DNA from: Lachnospiraceae bacterium
GTDB taxonomy: Bacteria; Bacillota; Clostridia; Lachnospirales; Lachnospiraceae
DNA: 64,000 bases
Direction of reading: 5' to 3'
NCBI GenBank assembly: GCA_017535945.1
Contig: JAFXTJ010000052.1
Span: 1-64,000 of the forward strand
Below, piece after piece: positions 16,235-23,414 of the stretch. Under the pieces are notes generated by a model. That model was not told the origin of the DNA and searched no databases. It saw nothing but the letters and a program-made list of their open reading frames with translations. Both the position numbers and the translations under genes were made by a program. Every line of letters begins with the position of its first letter. The first letter of the stretch is position 1.

Positions 16235-17386
16235 TTACCAGCCGGTGCGGAGTCTTTCCCCGCTTTCGGGATCAAAGAGCAGCACCTTGTGCGGTTTCAG
16301 TGAGAAGCGCACCTGCTCCCGCGCACTGTCAGGCTGTTCGTCCGCGTCAATGACGGCGCGGATCTGCGGAGCGCTTGTGAGCTTCGGGTGTCTGCATACA
16401 ACGCTGACGTCCCGTCCCATAACTTCGACGGCATCCAGCGCACAGGTCAGAGGACCAGCCGGATCGACCACAAAACCCTCCGGACGGATGGCCACTGTCA
16501 CCGGGATCGGCTTATCCGATGCGGGCGCGGTCCCGGCCGTTTCCTTATTCTCTCCCTCCGGCAGGACGGTCTCCCATGCGAGAACCGCTTCCTCTCCGAT
16601 ATACAGGCTGCCGTTCTCGATCCTGCCGTCAAACACGTTGATCGGCGGTGTGCCGAGGAACTGTGCCACAAACAGATCCGCGGGATCGTCATAGACCTCC
16701 TGGGGACGGCCGATCTGATGGACGCGTCCGTCCTTCATGACAACGATCAGATCAGAGATGCTCATGGCCTCCTCCTGATCGTGCGTGACAAAGATCGTCG
16801 TGACGCCGGTACGGGTCTGGATACGCCGGATCTCCTCTCTCGTCTGCAGCCGGAGTCTGGCATCCAGATTGGAGAGGGGTTCATCCAGCAGGAGTACACG
16901 GGGAAGTTTGACCAGAGCGCGGGCAATTGCGACACGCTGCTGCTGCCCGCCTGAAAGTTCCGAAGGCCGTCTGTCCATGAGCGCATCGATCTGCACGAGG
17001 CCGGCCACTTCCACTGCCTTGTCGTGCATCTCCTTTTTGGACAGGCGCTCCGCTCCCTTGAGATTCTGCAGGGGAAAGATGATATTCTGCTCCACCGTCA
17101 GATGCGGATAAAGCGCATAGTTCTGAAACACCATCCCCACGCCGCGGCGCTCCGGCGGGATCGCGGTCACATCCTCCTCGCCGAAGAGGATCCTTCCGTT
17201 CGTGGGAGAGAGCAGGCCGCAGATGAGATTGAGTGCGGTGCTCTTGCCGCAGCCGGAGGGGCCCAGCAGACCGATGAGTTTGCCATCGGGGATCTCGAAG
17301 TCGAAATCGTCGACAGCGATGACCTCATCCTTATTCTTTCCCCGGCCGGGGAACTTTTTTGTCACATGTTCAAAGATCACTTTCAT
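16235..17386 (-). CDS. Sugar ABC transporter ATPase (UgpC/MsmX/MalK-like)
   Basis: A 383-residue ATPase that drives the importer. Walker A is LGPSGCGKST (residues 41-50), the Q-loop VFQNYALYPHL, the signature LSGGQQQRVAIARAL, Walker B VLLLDEPLSNLD, and the H-loop VTHDQEEAMS. A C-terminal TOBE/OB-like region (about 240-383) follows. The start MKVIFEHVTKKF fits the family; an upstream ATG at 17422 adds 12 residues and neither has an obvious ribosome site. It is the first gene of the four-gene operon, in the unusual order ATPase, two permeases, binding protein. ATPases of this type often serve several sugar importers. Confidence 0.95.
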   Translation of the reverse strand: MKVIFEHVTKKFPGRGKNKDEVIAVDDFDFEIPDGKLIGLLGPSGCGKSTALNLICGLLSPTNGRILFGEEDVTAIPPERRGVGMVFQNYALYPHLTVEQNIIFPLQNLKGAERLSKKEMHDKAVEVAGLVQIDALMDRRPSELSGGQQQRVAIARALVKLPRVLLLDEPLSNLDARLRLQTREEIRRIQTRTGVTTIFVTHDQEEAMSISDLIVVMKDGRVHQIGRPQEVYDDPADLFVAQFLGTPPINVFDGRIENGSLYIGEEAVLAWETVLPEGENKETAGTAPASDKPIPVTVAIRPEGFVVDPAGPLTCALDAVEVMGRDVSVVCRHPKLTSAPQIRAVIDADEQPDSAREQVRFSLKPHKVLLFDPESGERLRTGW

Positions 17387-17511
17387 GGATACTTTTTTAT
17401 CACATTCCCCCGGCGCATGCAAGCGGTTGCCTGTTAAGTCCCCCGCCCTTCCTGCCGATATACTGATTGAAAGGGAAGCAGGGTGTCCGTTGTTTCACAA
17501 GGAGGTGGAAG

Positions 17512-17715
17512 ATGAACACAGCAATGATCGCTCCCGTGATGATGGCAACGATGACGCCGGACAACTACCTGGCCAGAAAAGACCAGCGCAAGAAGGCAGC
17601 ACGGGCCGGGAAAAAGGAAACAAAGACGGATCTGTTCAATCTGAGTGCGGCGAGATACGAGCCGACGGATCCGGAGACAGCAATGAGGGAATTCTACAGC
17701 ACATACGGCAGATAG
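17512..17715 (+). CDS. Small basic protein of unknown function
   Basis: A 67-residue product with a very good ribosome site (AAGGAGGTGGAAG) before the ATG at 17512. The N-terminus is methionine-rich (MNTAMIAPVMMATMTPDN), the middle is basic (ARKDQRKKAARAGKKETK) and the C-terminus acidic/aromatic (AARYEPTDPETAMREFYS). No known motif or signal is seen. It is flanked by the divergent ABC operon and a terminator, so it is a single-gene unit. Confidence 0.6.
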   Translation: MNTAMIAPVMMATMTPDNYLARKDQRKKAARAGKKETKTDLFNLSAARYEPTDPETAMREFYSTYGR

Positions 17716-17748
17716 GAGCCATCACAGGGGACAAAAGGAGACAACAAC

Positions 17749-17766
17749 ATGCACAAGGTTATGTGA
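17749..17766 (+). CDS. Five-codon mini-ORF (uncertain)
   Basis: ATGCACAAGGTTATG then TGA (MHKVM) follows the ribosome-site-like AAAAGGAGACAACAAC and ends directly against the terminator stem at 17767. It may be a leader peptide, the remnant of a lost gene, or chance. It is only reported because of the strong ribosome site. Confidence 0.25.
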   Translation: MHKVM

Positions 17767-17798
17767 AAGGGCAGCGGTCCGTGCGACGTTGCCTTTTT
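17767..17798 (+). terminator. Terminator after the small gene
   Basis: AAGGGCAGCG pairs with CGTTGCCTTT (two G-U pairs) around a 10-base loop, followed by TTTTT. It lies at the 3' end of the convergent NUDIX gene and may work for both strands. Confidence 0.7.
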
Positions 17799-18297
17799 AC
17801 GTGTCAGGCTGCAGTTCGGGGAGGAAGCGTTGCATGCGTCTTGTCAGGAGCTCTTTCTTTGGCATACGCAGGAATTCCTCTCTGCTCACCCACCGGTAAC
17901 CGACCGTTTCTCCTTCCTGCAATCTGATATCATCCTTATCTCTGTCCGTGACGAAGAGAAACTCCACATACAGCCCGTGGGTCTTTTCATCCACTACCCT
18001 TCCCACTTCCGTGAGATCTCCGGCTTCGATACCGGTTTCCTCCCGCAGTTCCCGGACAGCACACGCAAGCGGCGACTCCCCCTGCAGGGCGCTCCCGCCG
18101 GCGGAAGCTTCCCACATACCGCCATGCCGTGTACGGCTGTCACGCTGCATCAGGAGATAGGTGCCGTCGACATGACGGACAAGAATATCACAGACCAAAT
18201 GAAATACGCCCCGGGGGATCCCGTCGGTCGATCCCCGTACGAGAGTCATCCCCTCTATCCGTTTGCCATCGGAATCATACGCGTCCCACAGTTCCAT
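17797..18297 (-). CDS. NUDIX hydrolase
   Basis: A 166-residue NUDIX protein, probably acting on nucleoside diphosphate-linked or isopentenyl-diphosphate-like substrates; the opening ELWDAYDSDGKRIEGMTLVRG resembles the Idi-like/YfcD subgroup. The NUDIX box is complete: GSALQGESPLACAVRELREE followed by TGI. The ATG at 18297 follows AGGAGGG. The frame extends much further upstream but without codon support, since it would read antisense through dapA. A divergent promoter pair separates it from dapA. Confidence 0.9.
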   Translation of the reverse strand: MELWDAYDSDGKRIEGMTLVRGSTDGIPRGVFHLVCDILVRHVDGTYLLMQRDSRTRHGGMWEASAGGSALQGESPLACAVRELREETGIEAGDLTEVGRVVDEKTHGLYVEFLFVTDRDKDDIRLQEGETVGYRWVSREEFLRMPKKELLTRRMQRFLPELQPDT

Positions 18298-18342
18298 AGA
18301 AGTCCCTCCTGTGATCGCCGGGTGCATATCCGTTCCATTCCG

Positions 18343-18371
18343 ATTATAGCCATTTGCGATACCCTTATCAA
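18343..18371 (-). promoter_or_regulatory. Promoter of the NUDIX gene
   Basis: Minus-strand TTGATA (18371-18366) and TATAAT (18348-18343), spacer 17 bases, 46 bases upstream of the NUDIX start codon. Confidence 0.7.
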
Positions 18372-18406
18372 GAGCCGTTCCGCGTTCATCCAAACCCTCC
18401 GATCGG

Positions 18407-18435
18407 TTGACGCGGCCCGTGTTCGGTGCTAAAAT
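18407..18435 (+). promoter_or_regulatory. Promoter of the dapA-dapB-hisA operon
   Basis: TTGACG (18407-18412) and TAAAAT (18430-18435), spacer 17 bases, about 42 bases before the dapA start codon. The leader is too short for a lysine riboswitch or T-box. Confidence 0.7.
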
Positions 18436-18477
18436 GCACTTTGATCTGTCAATCCCGCACTGAAAAAGGAGAATGCA

Positions 18478-19374
18478 ATGTCCGTATTTCGCGGCGCAGG
18501 TGTGGCCATCGCCACCCCCATGCATGAAGATCTGTCCGTAAATTATGAAGAGTTTGCCCGTCTCATCGATTTCCAGATCGAAAAGGGCACCGATGCCATC
18601 ATCGTCTGCGGCACCACCGGGGAATCGGCAACGATGACGGAAGAAGAGCATATTGATGTCATCCGTTTCTGCGTGAAACATGTGGCGCACAGAGTGCCCG
18701 TGATCGCGGGGGCCGGCTCCAATGCGACCGACACCGCCGTTTATCTGTCCAAAGAAGCGGAGGCGGCGGGTGCGGATGCCATCCTGTCCGTCACCCCCTA
18801 CTATAACAAAGCGACCCAGAACGGGCTGATCGCACATTTCACGGCTGTGGCGGACGCGGTGAAGCTCCCTGTCATCCTGTACAATGTCCCCAGCCGCACC
18901 GGCTGCAATATCCAGCCGGAGACTGTCGTAGCCATGTGCCGGGATACGAAAAACATCGTCGGTATCAAGGATGCCACCGGCAGCCTCGCGCAGACAACAA
19001 AGATGATGTCGCTGGCCAAAGCGGCCGGTGTGGAGATCGAGCTTTATTCCGGGGAAGACGGACTCATCGTGCCGATCATGTCCCTGGGCGGGCTGGGCGT
19101 CATCTCCGTCCTTTCCAATGTGGCACCGACACAGACACACGATCTGTGCATGGCATATCTGAACGGTGATACAAAGAAAGCGGCGGATATGCAGCTCGAG
19201 GTCCTGCCTCTGGTGGATGCCCTGTTCTGTGAGGTGAATCCCATTCCGGTCAAGAGAGCGCTCTCTCTCATCGGTTTTGACTGTGATGCGATCCGGCTGC
19301 CGCTCACGCGGATCGAACCCGCCCACGAGAAGCAGCTCGTTGACGCGATGCGCGGTTACGGTCTCATTAAATAA
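18478..19374 (+). CDS. dapA: 4-hydroxy-tetrahydrodipicolinate synthase
   Basis: Condenses pyruvate with aspartate semialdehyde in lysine and diaminopimelate synthesis. The 298 residues are the normal length. GTTGES gives the substrate-binding threonines, YNVPSRTGCN the active-site tyrosine and arginine, and GIKDATGSL the Schiff-base lysine. A ribosome site AAAAAGGAG precedes the ATG. It is first in an operon with dapB (25 bases downstream) and hisA. Confidence 0.97.
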   Translation: MSVFRGAGVAIATPMHEDLSVNYEEFARLIDFQIEKGTDAIIVCGTTGESATMTEEEHIDVIRFCVKHVAHRVPVIAGAGSNATDTAVYLSKEAEAAGADAILSVTPYYNKATQNGLIAHFTAVADAVKLPVILYNVPSRTGCNIQPETVVAMCRDTKNIVGIKDATGSLAQTTKMMSLAKAAGVEIELYSGEDGLIVPIMSLGGLGVISVLSNVAPTQTHDLCMAYLNGDTKKAADMQLEVLPLVDALFCEVNPIPVKRALSLIGFDCDAIRLPLTRIEPAHEKQLVDAMRGYGLIK

Positions 19375-19399
19375 CACTCGATATTAAAGGAGCCCGGTT

Positions 19400-20167
19400 A
19401 TGACACACATCATTCTGCATGGCTGCAACGGCCGTATGGGGCGCATGATCGCCTCGCTCTGTGACGGGGAGACCGGGATGAAGATCGTCGCCGGCGTCGA
19501 TATGGCCGGAAGCGAACCGGTGGTATCGCCTTTCTTTTCCAAACTGGCGGACTGCGATGTCCCCGCCGACGTCCTCATTGACTTCTCAAATGCTTCCGCG
19601 GCAGACAATGTGATGGATTACTGCGCTGCCAGAAAGCTCCCTCTGGTCATGTGCACCACCGGACTGGATGAGACCAGGATCCGGCGTCTGGAGGATCTTT
19701 CCGGGGAGATCCCCGTCCTGCGCTCCGCCAATATGTCGATCGGTGTGAATGTCCTTCTGGACATCCTGAAGGAGGCGGCGCCCAAGCTCTTCGCCGCCGG
19801 TTTTGACATCGAGATCGAAGAGAAACACCACGCAGCCAAGGTGGACGCCCCCAGCGGCACGGCCTATGCTCTTTCGGAGGAGATCGAGAAAGCGGTTCTC
19901 GAAAAGACCGGAAAAGAACTCACAAGGGTCTATGACAGAAGTGATGTCCGCAAGCCCAGAGACCGTCATGAGATCGGCATCAGCGCGATCCGCGGAGGTA
20001 CGATCGTCGGAGATCACGATGTGATCTTCGCCGGCACCGATGAAGTCATCACCCTCTCCCACCGCGCCTATTCCCGCGCCATCTTTGCCAAAGGCGCCCT
20101 TGCGGCGGCTGCGTACCTGTCGGGGAAGCCTGCGGGACTCTATACCATGCGGGATGTCCTGTCCTGA
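19400..20167 (+). CDS. dapB: 4-hydroxy-tetrahydrodipicolinate reductase
   Basis: Reduces the DapA product with NAD(P)H. The 255-residue protein has the Rossmann start ILHGCNGRMGRMIASL, the nicotinamide-side motif MCTTGLD, and the catalytic signature EKHHAAKVDAPSGTA with the two histidines and lysine. The C-terminal SGKPAGLYTMRDVL is typical. It starts 25 bases after dapA and ends 12 bases before hisA. Confidence 0.97.
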   Translation: MTHIILHGCNGRMGRMIASLCDGETGMKIVAGVDMAGSEPVVSPFFSKLADCDVPADVLIDFSNASAADNVMDYCAARKLPLVMCTTGLDETRIRRLEDLSGEIPVLRSANMSIGVNVLLDILKEAAPKLFAAGFDIEIEEKHHAAKVDAPSGTAYALSEEIEKAVLEKTGKELTRVYDRSDVRKPRDRHEIGISAIRGGTIVGDHDVIFAGTDEVITLSHRAYSRAIFAKGALAAAAYLSGKPAGLYTMRDVLS

Positions 20168-20179
20168 AGAGGCGGAAAC

Positions 20180-20992
20180 ATGAGATTCCGCCCCTGCATT
20201 GACATCCACAACGGTCAGGTCAAACAGATCATCGGGAGTTCTCTGCGGGACAAGGGGGATGCCGCAGTAGATAATTTTGTATCGGAACAGGGCGCCGCAT
20301 ATTATGCGGCGCTTTTTCAGCGTCTGGGACTCCCGGGCGGACACGTCATCCTGCTGAATGCCAAGGATTCCCCGCAGTATGAAGCGACCAGGAAGCAGGC
20401 GATGGAAGCGCTTGCCGCATGGCCGGGCGGGATGCACGTCGGCGGCGGCATCAATGCCGGGAATGCGGAGGAATGGCTGAACGCCGGCGCCTCACACGTC
20501 ATTGTCACCTCCTATGTGTTCACAAAGGGCCGGATCGACTTCGATCATCTGGAGGACCTGCGGCGTGCGGTCGGCAGAGAGCATGTGGTGCTCGATGTGA
20601 GCTGCCGGAAAAAGGAGGCGGACAGCGACCGGTACTTCATCGTCACGGATCGCTGGCAGAACATGACGGATGTGGAACTCTGCACGGAAACGCTGCAGAC
20701 ACTCTCCGGCTACTGTGACGAATTCCTGATCCACGCGGCGGATGCGGAAGGGAAACAGAACGGGATCGAGGCCGGCGTGGCCGGGATCCTGGGAGAATAT
20801 GACGGCCTGCCCATGGTATACGCCGGCGGGGTGCATGCAACGGAAGATATCTCTCTGCTCAGACAGCTCGGCCGGGGCCGCCTGGATGTGACGGTCGGGA
20901 GCGCACTCGATCTTTTCGGCGGACCGCTCTCCCTGGATGAGGTACTGGCAGCCTGCGGAGCGGAGGGGGCGCTCGAAGATGCTGCCAACTGA
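20180..20992 (+). CDS. hisA: Phosphoribosylformimino-AICAR-ribotide isomerase, eukaryotic HIS6 type
   Basis: Catalyses the fourth step of histidine synthesis (ProFAR to PRFAR isomerisation) on a TIM barrel. The 270 residues resemble yeast HIS6 much more than the usual bacterial HisA: RFRPCIDIHNGQVKQIIG, NFVSEQGAAYYA, HVGGGINAGNAEEWLNAGA, SHVIVTSYVFTKGRIDF, LDVSCRKK, EFLIHAADAEG and VYAGGVHATEDI each match the HIS6 pattern from memory. D8 and the later aspartate in HAADAEG are the expected acid/base pair. It follows dapB by 12 bases with a GAGGCGG site. No other his gene is in the window. Confidence 0.9.
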   Translation: MRFRPCIDIHNGQVKQIIGSSLRDKGDAAVDNFVSEQGAAYYAALFQRLGLPGGHVILLNAKDSPQYEATRKQAMEALAAWPGGMHVGGGINAGNAEEWLNAGASHVIVTSYVFTKGRIDFDHLEDLRRAVGREHVVLDVSCRKKEADSDRYFIVTDRWQNMTDVELCTETLQTLSGYCDEFLIHAADAEGKQNGIEAGVAGILGEYDGLPMVYAGGVHATEDISLLRQLGRGRLDVTVGSALDLFGGPLSLDEVLAACGAEGALEDAAN

Positions 20993-21008
20993 CCACGAGT
21001 CACGTTCA

Positions 21009-21077
21009 GCTCGAAAATGCTTCGCATTAGAACAAAGAACTACAAGCCACGCTTCGCTCGAAAACGCTGCGCGTTTC
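21009..21077. repeat. Two similar mini-hairpin repeats downstream of hisA
   Basis: GCTCGAAAATGCTTCGCATT (from 21009) and GCTCGAAAACGCTGCGCGTT (from 21056) share 17 of 20 bases. Each folds as AATGC/GCATT or AACGC/GCGTT; the T-to-C and A-to-G changes compensate each other. A perfect 13-base inverted repeat (CTACAAGCCACGC at 21040, GCGTGGCTTGTAG at 21163) encloses the second copy and the terminator. Confidence 0.6.
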
Positions 21078-21110
21078 CTCGCGATCCGGCTGTCGCCGCA
21101 TAAAAAGCCA

Positions 21111-21154
21111 AAAAATCACCCGGGTACGAGTAAACTCGACCCGGGTTGATTTTT
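21111..21154. terminator. Bidirectional terminator between hisA and the cold-shock gene
   Basis: AAAAATCA CCCGGGT CGAG, loop TAAA, CTCG ACCCGGG TGATTTTT. A-run and T-run on both sides allow termination of both convergent genes. Confidence 0.9.
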
Positions 21155-21183
21155 GACTTTTTGCGTGGCTTGTAGCTAACGCT

Positions 21184-21387
21184 TCAGTTCAACTTTGTTA
21201 CGTTGACCGCCTGAGGGCCCTTCGTGCCCTGGATGACATCGTACTCGACCTGATCATTCTCGTCGAGAGACTTGAACCCTTCCATATTCAGACCGGTGAA
21301 ATGCACGAATACATCATTGCCGTTCTCATCGGAAATGAATCCGTAGCCCTTCTGATTGTTAAACCACTTGACTGTTCCCTTGTTCAT
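21184..21387 (-). CDS. Cold-shock domain protein
   Basis: A 67-residue CSD protein that binds single-stranded RNA and DNA as an RNA chaperone. RNP1 is KGYGFIS and RNP2 VFVHF, with the usual start [14 protein letters not shown] and end [11 protein letters not shown]. The ribosome site is AGGAGGTAG. The leader is about 90 bases and contains a GTTGC/GCAAC pair, compatible with cold-shock leader control. A weak promoter (TTTACT, 17 bases, TAAAGT) lies upstream. Confidence 0.96.
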   Translation of the reverse strand: MNKGTVKWFNNQKGYGFISDENGNDVFVHFTGLNMEGFKSLDENDQVEYDVIQGTKGPQAVNVTKLN

Positions 21388-21486
21388 TTGAAACTACCTC
21401 CTAAAACTAAAACAAATGCTCCGTTGCAACATCGCAACATACAAACTTTAACACAGTGCATACGAAAAGTAAAGCGAGTTTTTTTA

Positions 21487-21515
21487 TTGAATGCGGCCCT
21501 GTGACATGCTATAAT
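21487..21515 (+). promoter_or_regulatory. Extended -10 promoter giving a predicted leaderless mRNA
   Basis: TTGAAT (21487-21492) and TGC-TATAAT (21507-21515), spacer 17 bases. Only seven bases separate the -10 from the ATG at 21523, so the transcript should start at or next to the start codon. No ribosome site is present. Confidence 0.65.
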
Positions 21516-21522
21516 TCTGCCC

Positions 21523-22332
21523 ATGTCTGACGAAGCAAAGCCCAAAAAACATCGGCGTCGACGCGGCTACACGATCCTCATCGTATCCGAGGATCCCGCC
21601 GCTGATACAAACACCTGCAAGATCGGTCCTTTTGCCGCGCAGTTCTGTGCATTTGCGGGATTCGCGCTGCTGGTATTCCTCATCTGTTTCTCCATTTACG
21701 CGCTGCTGACCATCAGCGGTCTGCGGCAGATCGGGAATCTGCAGCTGGAACAGATCAAAACCCTGACCGAGGAGAAGAATGCCCTCGTTTCGGAAAACAG
21801 TAATCTCAACGCCGTAGTGGCACGGCTGTCCAAATCGATCAACCAGAAAACGGTCAAGGAAACCTACGCCGAGAGAGAGGATGCGGAAAAGCATCTGCCC
21901 ACAGGGATGCCCCTGACCGGTGCGGCCATCATGATCGTCACCAGGGATCTGCGCGATGCCGTGACCATCGACGAATCCATCGAGCGGCTGAATGAACTGA
22001 CCGCGGACGGCGTCGGTGAGGAAGATCTGCCCGGCCATCCCATCCTGCATTTTACGGAGGCCGCCGCCGGCTCATCCGTTGTCGCTTCCGGCGCGGGAAC
22101 CGTCGAACGCGTGGATATGGACGAGAAATACGGACAGCAGGTCGTGATCGATCACGGCAACGGCTATCAGTCCGTTTACCGCAATGCCGGTGATGCCATG
22201 GTACGTGCGGGAGACGAGGTGACAAGGGGATCCATCCTCTTCATCATCGACAGCAACAACATCGTCGGATACCAGCTCATGCAGGACGGGTCCTACATCG
22301 ACCCGCTGTCCATGACACAGATCGACGGCTGA
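21523..22332 (+). CDS. Degenerate M23 (LytM-like) membrane protein
   Basis: A 269-residue single-pass protein: basic cytoplasmic start (KPKKHRRRRGYTILIVSED), TM at about 42-65 (FAGFALLVFLICFSIYALL), a coiled coil at about 66-105, then a LytM-like fold. The fold is recognisable from VVIDHGNGYQSVY and VRAGDEVTRGSILF, but the metal ligands are lost: the usual first HxxxD site is absent, YAHL has become YRNA, and the HxH before the C-terminus is GYQLM. It is therefore predicted to bind or regulate rather than cut peptidoglycan. A bactofilin gene follows by 22 bases, a pairing known from M23/bactofilin shape systems. Confidence 0.85.
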   Translation: MSDEAKPKKHRRRRGYTILIVSEDPAADTNTCKIGPFAAQFCAFAGFALLVFLICFSIYALLTISGLRQIGNLQLEQIKTLTEEKNALVSENSNLNAVVARLSKSINQKTVKETYAEREDAEKHLPTGMPLTGAAIMIVTRDLRDAVTIDESIERLNELTADGVGEEDLPGHPILHFTEAAAGSSVVASGAGTVERVDMDEKYGQQVVIDHGNGYQSVYRNAGDAMVRAGDEVTRGSILFIIDSNNIVGYQLMQDGSYIDPLSMTQIDG

Positions 22333-22354
22333 CCATCATAAGGAGGAAGTATCG

Positions 22355-23038
22355 TTGTTCGGCAGAAACAGAGCATCAAAGGGCAGGATCATGACGGTCA
22401 TCGGTCCGGATGTAGTGATCGAGGGATCCGTCATCGGCAGACGGGCGATCCGTGTCGATGGTATCGTCAACGGCGCTGTCCGTACGAGGGATTCCGTGGT
22501 GATCGGCAGCAACGGCGTTGTCCGCGGCGGTATCAAAGCAAGCAGTGTCGTCAATGCAGGAGAGGTATACGGCGGGATCGAAGCCCCTCAGGGCAGGATC
22601 GAGATCAGTGATACCGGCAGAGTCTACGGCGATCTCACAGCTGCCAGGGTCATCATTGATGAAGATGCCGTTTTCCAGGGCCACTGCACCCTGACCGGCA
22701 GATCTGCCATGCCGGCATCCGAGACCATTCTGGTGCCCGATGATCTGGAAGAACAGGCGGAACGCGAGATCGCAAAATCCAGACGCGGCCGTTCCGGAAG
22801 ACGCAGGCGCGGCACCGAAGCCGCCGTTCCGGAAACGGATGAGGTGCCGGCCGTCACAGAGGATATCACATATGACCGGGAAGATACGGCGGACGAGACG
22901 GCGTATATCCGGGAAGAAGATACAGGCTACGGATCCTATACAGACGACAGCGAGAGCTATTTCGCGGAAAACACCGGGGACGACGGATACAGCGAAGAAT
23001 ACGGGGTTTACGAGGAAGATCCGGAACGAGACGGCTGA
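22355..23038 (+). CDS. Bactofilin
   Basis: A polymer-forming cytoskeletal protein of 227 residues. The beta-helix core runs from about residue 14 to 115 (TVIGPDVVIEGSVIGRRAIR, GIVNGAVRTRDSVVIGS, VYGGIEAPQGRIEI, GRVYGDLTAARVII) in short repeats. The remaining 100 residues are disordered, first Arg-rich (SRRGRSGRRRRG) then strongly acidic and tyrosine-rich. The start is TTG at 22355, chosen because AGGAGG lies seven bases before it. It probably assembles at the membrane and works with the M23-like neighbour in wall shape or site selection. Its 3' end overlaps yerC by 31 bases on the other strand. Confidence 0.92.
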   Translation: MFGRNRASKGRIMTVIGPDVVIEGSVIGRRAIRVDGIVNGAVRTRDSVVIGSNGVVRGGIKASSVVNAGEVYGGIEAPQGRIEISDTGRVYGDLTAARVIIDEDAVFQGHCTLTGRSAMPASETILVPDDLEEQAEREIAKSRRGRSGRRRRGTEAAVPETDEVPAVTEDITYDREDTADETAYIREEDTGYGSYTDDSESYFAENTGDDGYSEEYGVYEEDPERDG

Positions 23039-23340
23039 TCGCCGCCCTGATCTTTATCATCCAGCCTCTGAAAGACCATTTCGTACCCGCCCTCTCCGTA
23101 ATTCAGCGAGCGGTTCACCCTGCTGATGGTGGCCGTGGAAGCTCCCGTGGCTGCCGCGATCTCCAGGTAGGTCCTGCCGGCGTCCAGCATCCTGGACACC
23201 TCGTAGCGCTGCGATATGGACAGGAGTTCGTTGACGGTACACAGATCTTCGAAGAAGCGGTAGCACTCCTCTTTGTCCCGCAGACACAGGATCGCCTCAA
23301 ACATGTGATCGACCGATGCCTGTCTCAGCTTTTCATTCAT
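23008..23340 (-). CDS. yerC: TrpR/YerC-family transcription regulator
   Basis: A 110-residue DNA-binding protein of the YerC/YecD branch of the TrpR fold. The helix-turn-helix is YLEIAAATGASTATISRVNR and the body includes FFEDLCTVNELLSISQRYEV. The ATG at 23340 follows GGGAGG; a 10-codon upstream extension has no support. From memory, members of this branch in Firmicutes have been linked to histidine biosynthesis control (HisR), which would be notable because a his gene lies 2 kb away. No tryptophan residue-binding evidence can be read. Confidence 0.88.
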   Translation of the reverse strand: MNEKLRQASVDHMFEAILCLRDKEECYRFFEDLCTVNELLSISQRYEVSRMLDAGRTYLEIAAATGASTATISRVNRSLNYGEGGYEMVFQRLDDKDQGGDQPSRSGSSS

Positions 23341-23414
23341 GATGGATACCTCCCGGCAACAGTTTACCACACTAAAACATTAAAGTAAAAGATTTTCAAA
23401 GGAGCACCGGCGGC

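Noticed and set aside
17797..19377. Long N-terminal extension of the NUDIX frame
   Set aside because: It runs antisense through dapA; the NUDIX start at 18297 has a strong ribosome site and the expected N-terminus.
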